A DNA stretch of 13,145 bases, from assembly GCA_008501835.1 (NCBI GenBank), contig QQUB01000027.1, positions 1 through 13,145 of the forward strand, read 5' to 3'. The first letter of the stretch is position 1, and each line of letters opens with the position of its first letter. The position numbers and the translations under genes were made by a program. This document shows, one piece after another, positions 12,188 to 13,145 of this stretch. The stretch is from Bacteroidota bacterium (GTDB lineage Bacteria > Bacteroidota > Bacteroidia > Chitinophagales > Saprospiraceae). A model generated the notes under the pieces. It searched no databases and was not told the origin of the DNA. It saw only the letters and a program-made list of their open reading frames with translations.

Positions 12188-13145
12188 ATGCAAAAGAATA
12201 AATTATACTGGAAAATATCAGCCACCCTCCTGGCTTTATTAGTAGTGCTTGGTGTAACATATGTGATGATTACCGGATATGTGGCCCGACAATATCACCA
12301 GGAAATCAATCAGCAATTGTATGGGAATATTGCTCCAAGTATGGCACATGAAGTTAATCCATTTGTCGAAGGCGGAGGAATTGATACCGTAGCCATTCAT
12401 CACATCATGCATTCCATGATGACGATTAATCCAAGTGTGGAAGTTTACCTGTTAGATACTGTCGGAAACATCATCACCTATGTTGCTCCCTACAAACGGG
12501 TAAAGCTGGAGTCGGTTGCATTGGGGCCGGTAAATGAGTTTATCGCTGCGGAAGAAAAACCTTTTATAAAAGGAGATAACCCACGTTTTCCAGGTCAGCA
12601 AAGTGTTTTCTCTGCAGCGCGTATTGAAAAAGAAGGAGCCCTTCAAGGGTATTTCTATATCGTATTGGCCAGCGAGGAGCAATCGGCCATCGTATCCACC
12701 TTGTCTGGAAGTTATATGCTTAAGCTGGGGGCCAATATGTTCTTTATTACTTTATTCGGTGCATTGGCTATAGGGTTGTTGGCTATTTGGTTGCTGACTA
12801 AGAACCTGAGAAGCATTATTCACTCCGTTAAAAGGTTTAAAGAAGGAGATTTACAGGCGAGGATTGCGGAAGATGAAAAGGGAGATCTAACCGAATTGGC
12901 GGATACCTTTAATGAAATGGCGGATACTATTGTGGACAATATTGATCAGTTAAAGTCAGTGGAAAAGCTTCGCCGGGAATTAATTGCCAATGTCTCGCAT
13001 GACCTCAGAACCCCTGTTTCTATAATCCAGGGTTATGTGGAAACCCTGATGATCAAAAAAGAAACCATTAAAGAAAATGACCAGGAACGTTATTTAAAGA
13101 TCATCCTGGACAGTACAGAAAAATTATCTGCACAAATCGGTCAAT
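12188..13145 (+). CDS. Sensor histidine kinase (3' end outside window)
   Basis: This is the membrane sensor partner of the upstream regulator; 319 codons are visible before the window ends. There is a short cytoplasmic start, TM1 at about 9-31, a periplasmic domain of about 145 residues (32-178), and TM2 at about 181-203. A HAMP linker follows (about 204-256, with RFKEGDLQARIAEDEKGDL). The dimerisation/phospho-acceptor domain has H271 in LIANVSHDLRTPVSIIQGY. The ATP-binding domain is missing because of the window edge. The periplasmic part includes AIHHIMHSMM (69-78), rich in His and Met, then NPSVEVYLLDTVGNIITY, which looks like a PAS/Cache-type strand set. The ligand is unknown. The ATG at 12188, 20 bases after the regulator stop, gives a normal N-terminus. 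Confidence 0.93.
   Translation, partial: MQKNKLYWKISATLLALLVVLGVTYVMITGYVARQYHQEINQQLYGNIAPSMAHEVNPFVEGGGIDTVAIHHIMHSMMTINPSVEVYLLDTVGNIITYVAPYKRVKLESVALGPVNEFIAAEEKPFIKGDNPRFPGQQSVFSAARIEKEGALQGYFYIVLASEEQSAIVSTLSGSYMLKLGANMFFITLFGALAIGLLAIWLLTKNLRSIIHSVKRFKEGDLQARIAEDEKGDLTELADTFNEMADTIVDNIDQLKSVEKLRRELIANVSHDLRTPVSIIQGYVETLMIKKETIKENDQERYLKIILDSTEKLSAQIGQ

Noticed and set aside
1..13145. A new defence, mobile or biosynthetic gene system
   Set aside because: All well-supported genes are housekeeping or common families. There is no transposase, integrase, toxin-antitoxin pair, nuclease cluster or biosynthetic enzyme set in the window.

Overview
The window is from a bacterium of the phylum Bacteroidota. 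The evidence is the gene order of the ribosomal protein cluster, several promoter-like sequences matching the phylum's -7 consensus (TAnnTTTG), the near absence of Shine-Dalgarno sequences ahead of strong genes, and protein features such as a zinc-free L36 and a lipoprotein with a short Lys-Asp-Asp-Asp stretch after the lipidated Cys. Some proteins look Saprospiria-like to me, but I cannot fix the family without a database.

Positions 1-6648 hold the end of the spc operon and the alpha operon, all on the + strand: rplO (3' end only), secY, map, infA, rpmJ, rpsM, rpsK, rpsD, rpoA and rplQ. These encode ribosomal proteins L15, L36, S13, S11, S4 and L17, the SecY translocon core, methionine aminopeptidase, IF-1 and the RNA polymerase alpha subunit. 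The genes are ordinary. The gaps between them are not empty: they carry a perfect 13-bp hairpin before secY, a consensus promoter before infA, a stem plus T-run before rpmJ, competing hairpins before rpsK, a terminator-like hairpin plus candidate promoter before rpoA, and a candidate three-way-junction RNA before rplQ. A strong terminator closes the cluster at about 6672-6703.

Positions 6649-7225 are mostly non-coding. They include a possible minus-strand gene remnant with no start and an in-frame stop. Next comes a large + strand gene (7226-10093) for a two-repeat M16 zinc metalloprotease predicted to be a lipoprotein. It is followed by a small inverted array of 7-bp repeats and a strong bidirectional terminator shared with a convergent minus-strand gene (10244-11125). 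That gene encodes a lipoprotein with two related segments resembling the extracytoplasmic domain of RskA-type anti-sigma factors.

The last part (11463 to the end) is a two-component system on the + strand: an OmpR/PhoB-type response regulator and a membrane histidine kinase cut off by the window edge. The regulator's upstream region carries 11-bp-phased direct repeats laid out like a pho box, which suggests autoregulation.

I found no CRISPR array, insertion sequence, tRNA, rRNA or defence system, and no clear new multi-gene system. The best candidates for something undescribed are the structured intercistronic RNAs of the ribosomal cluster, especially ahead of rplQ, and the duplicated-domain lipoprotein.
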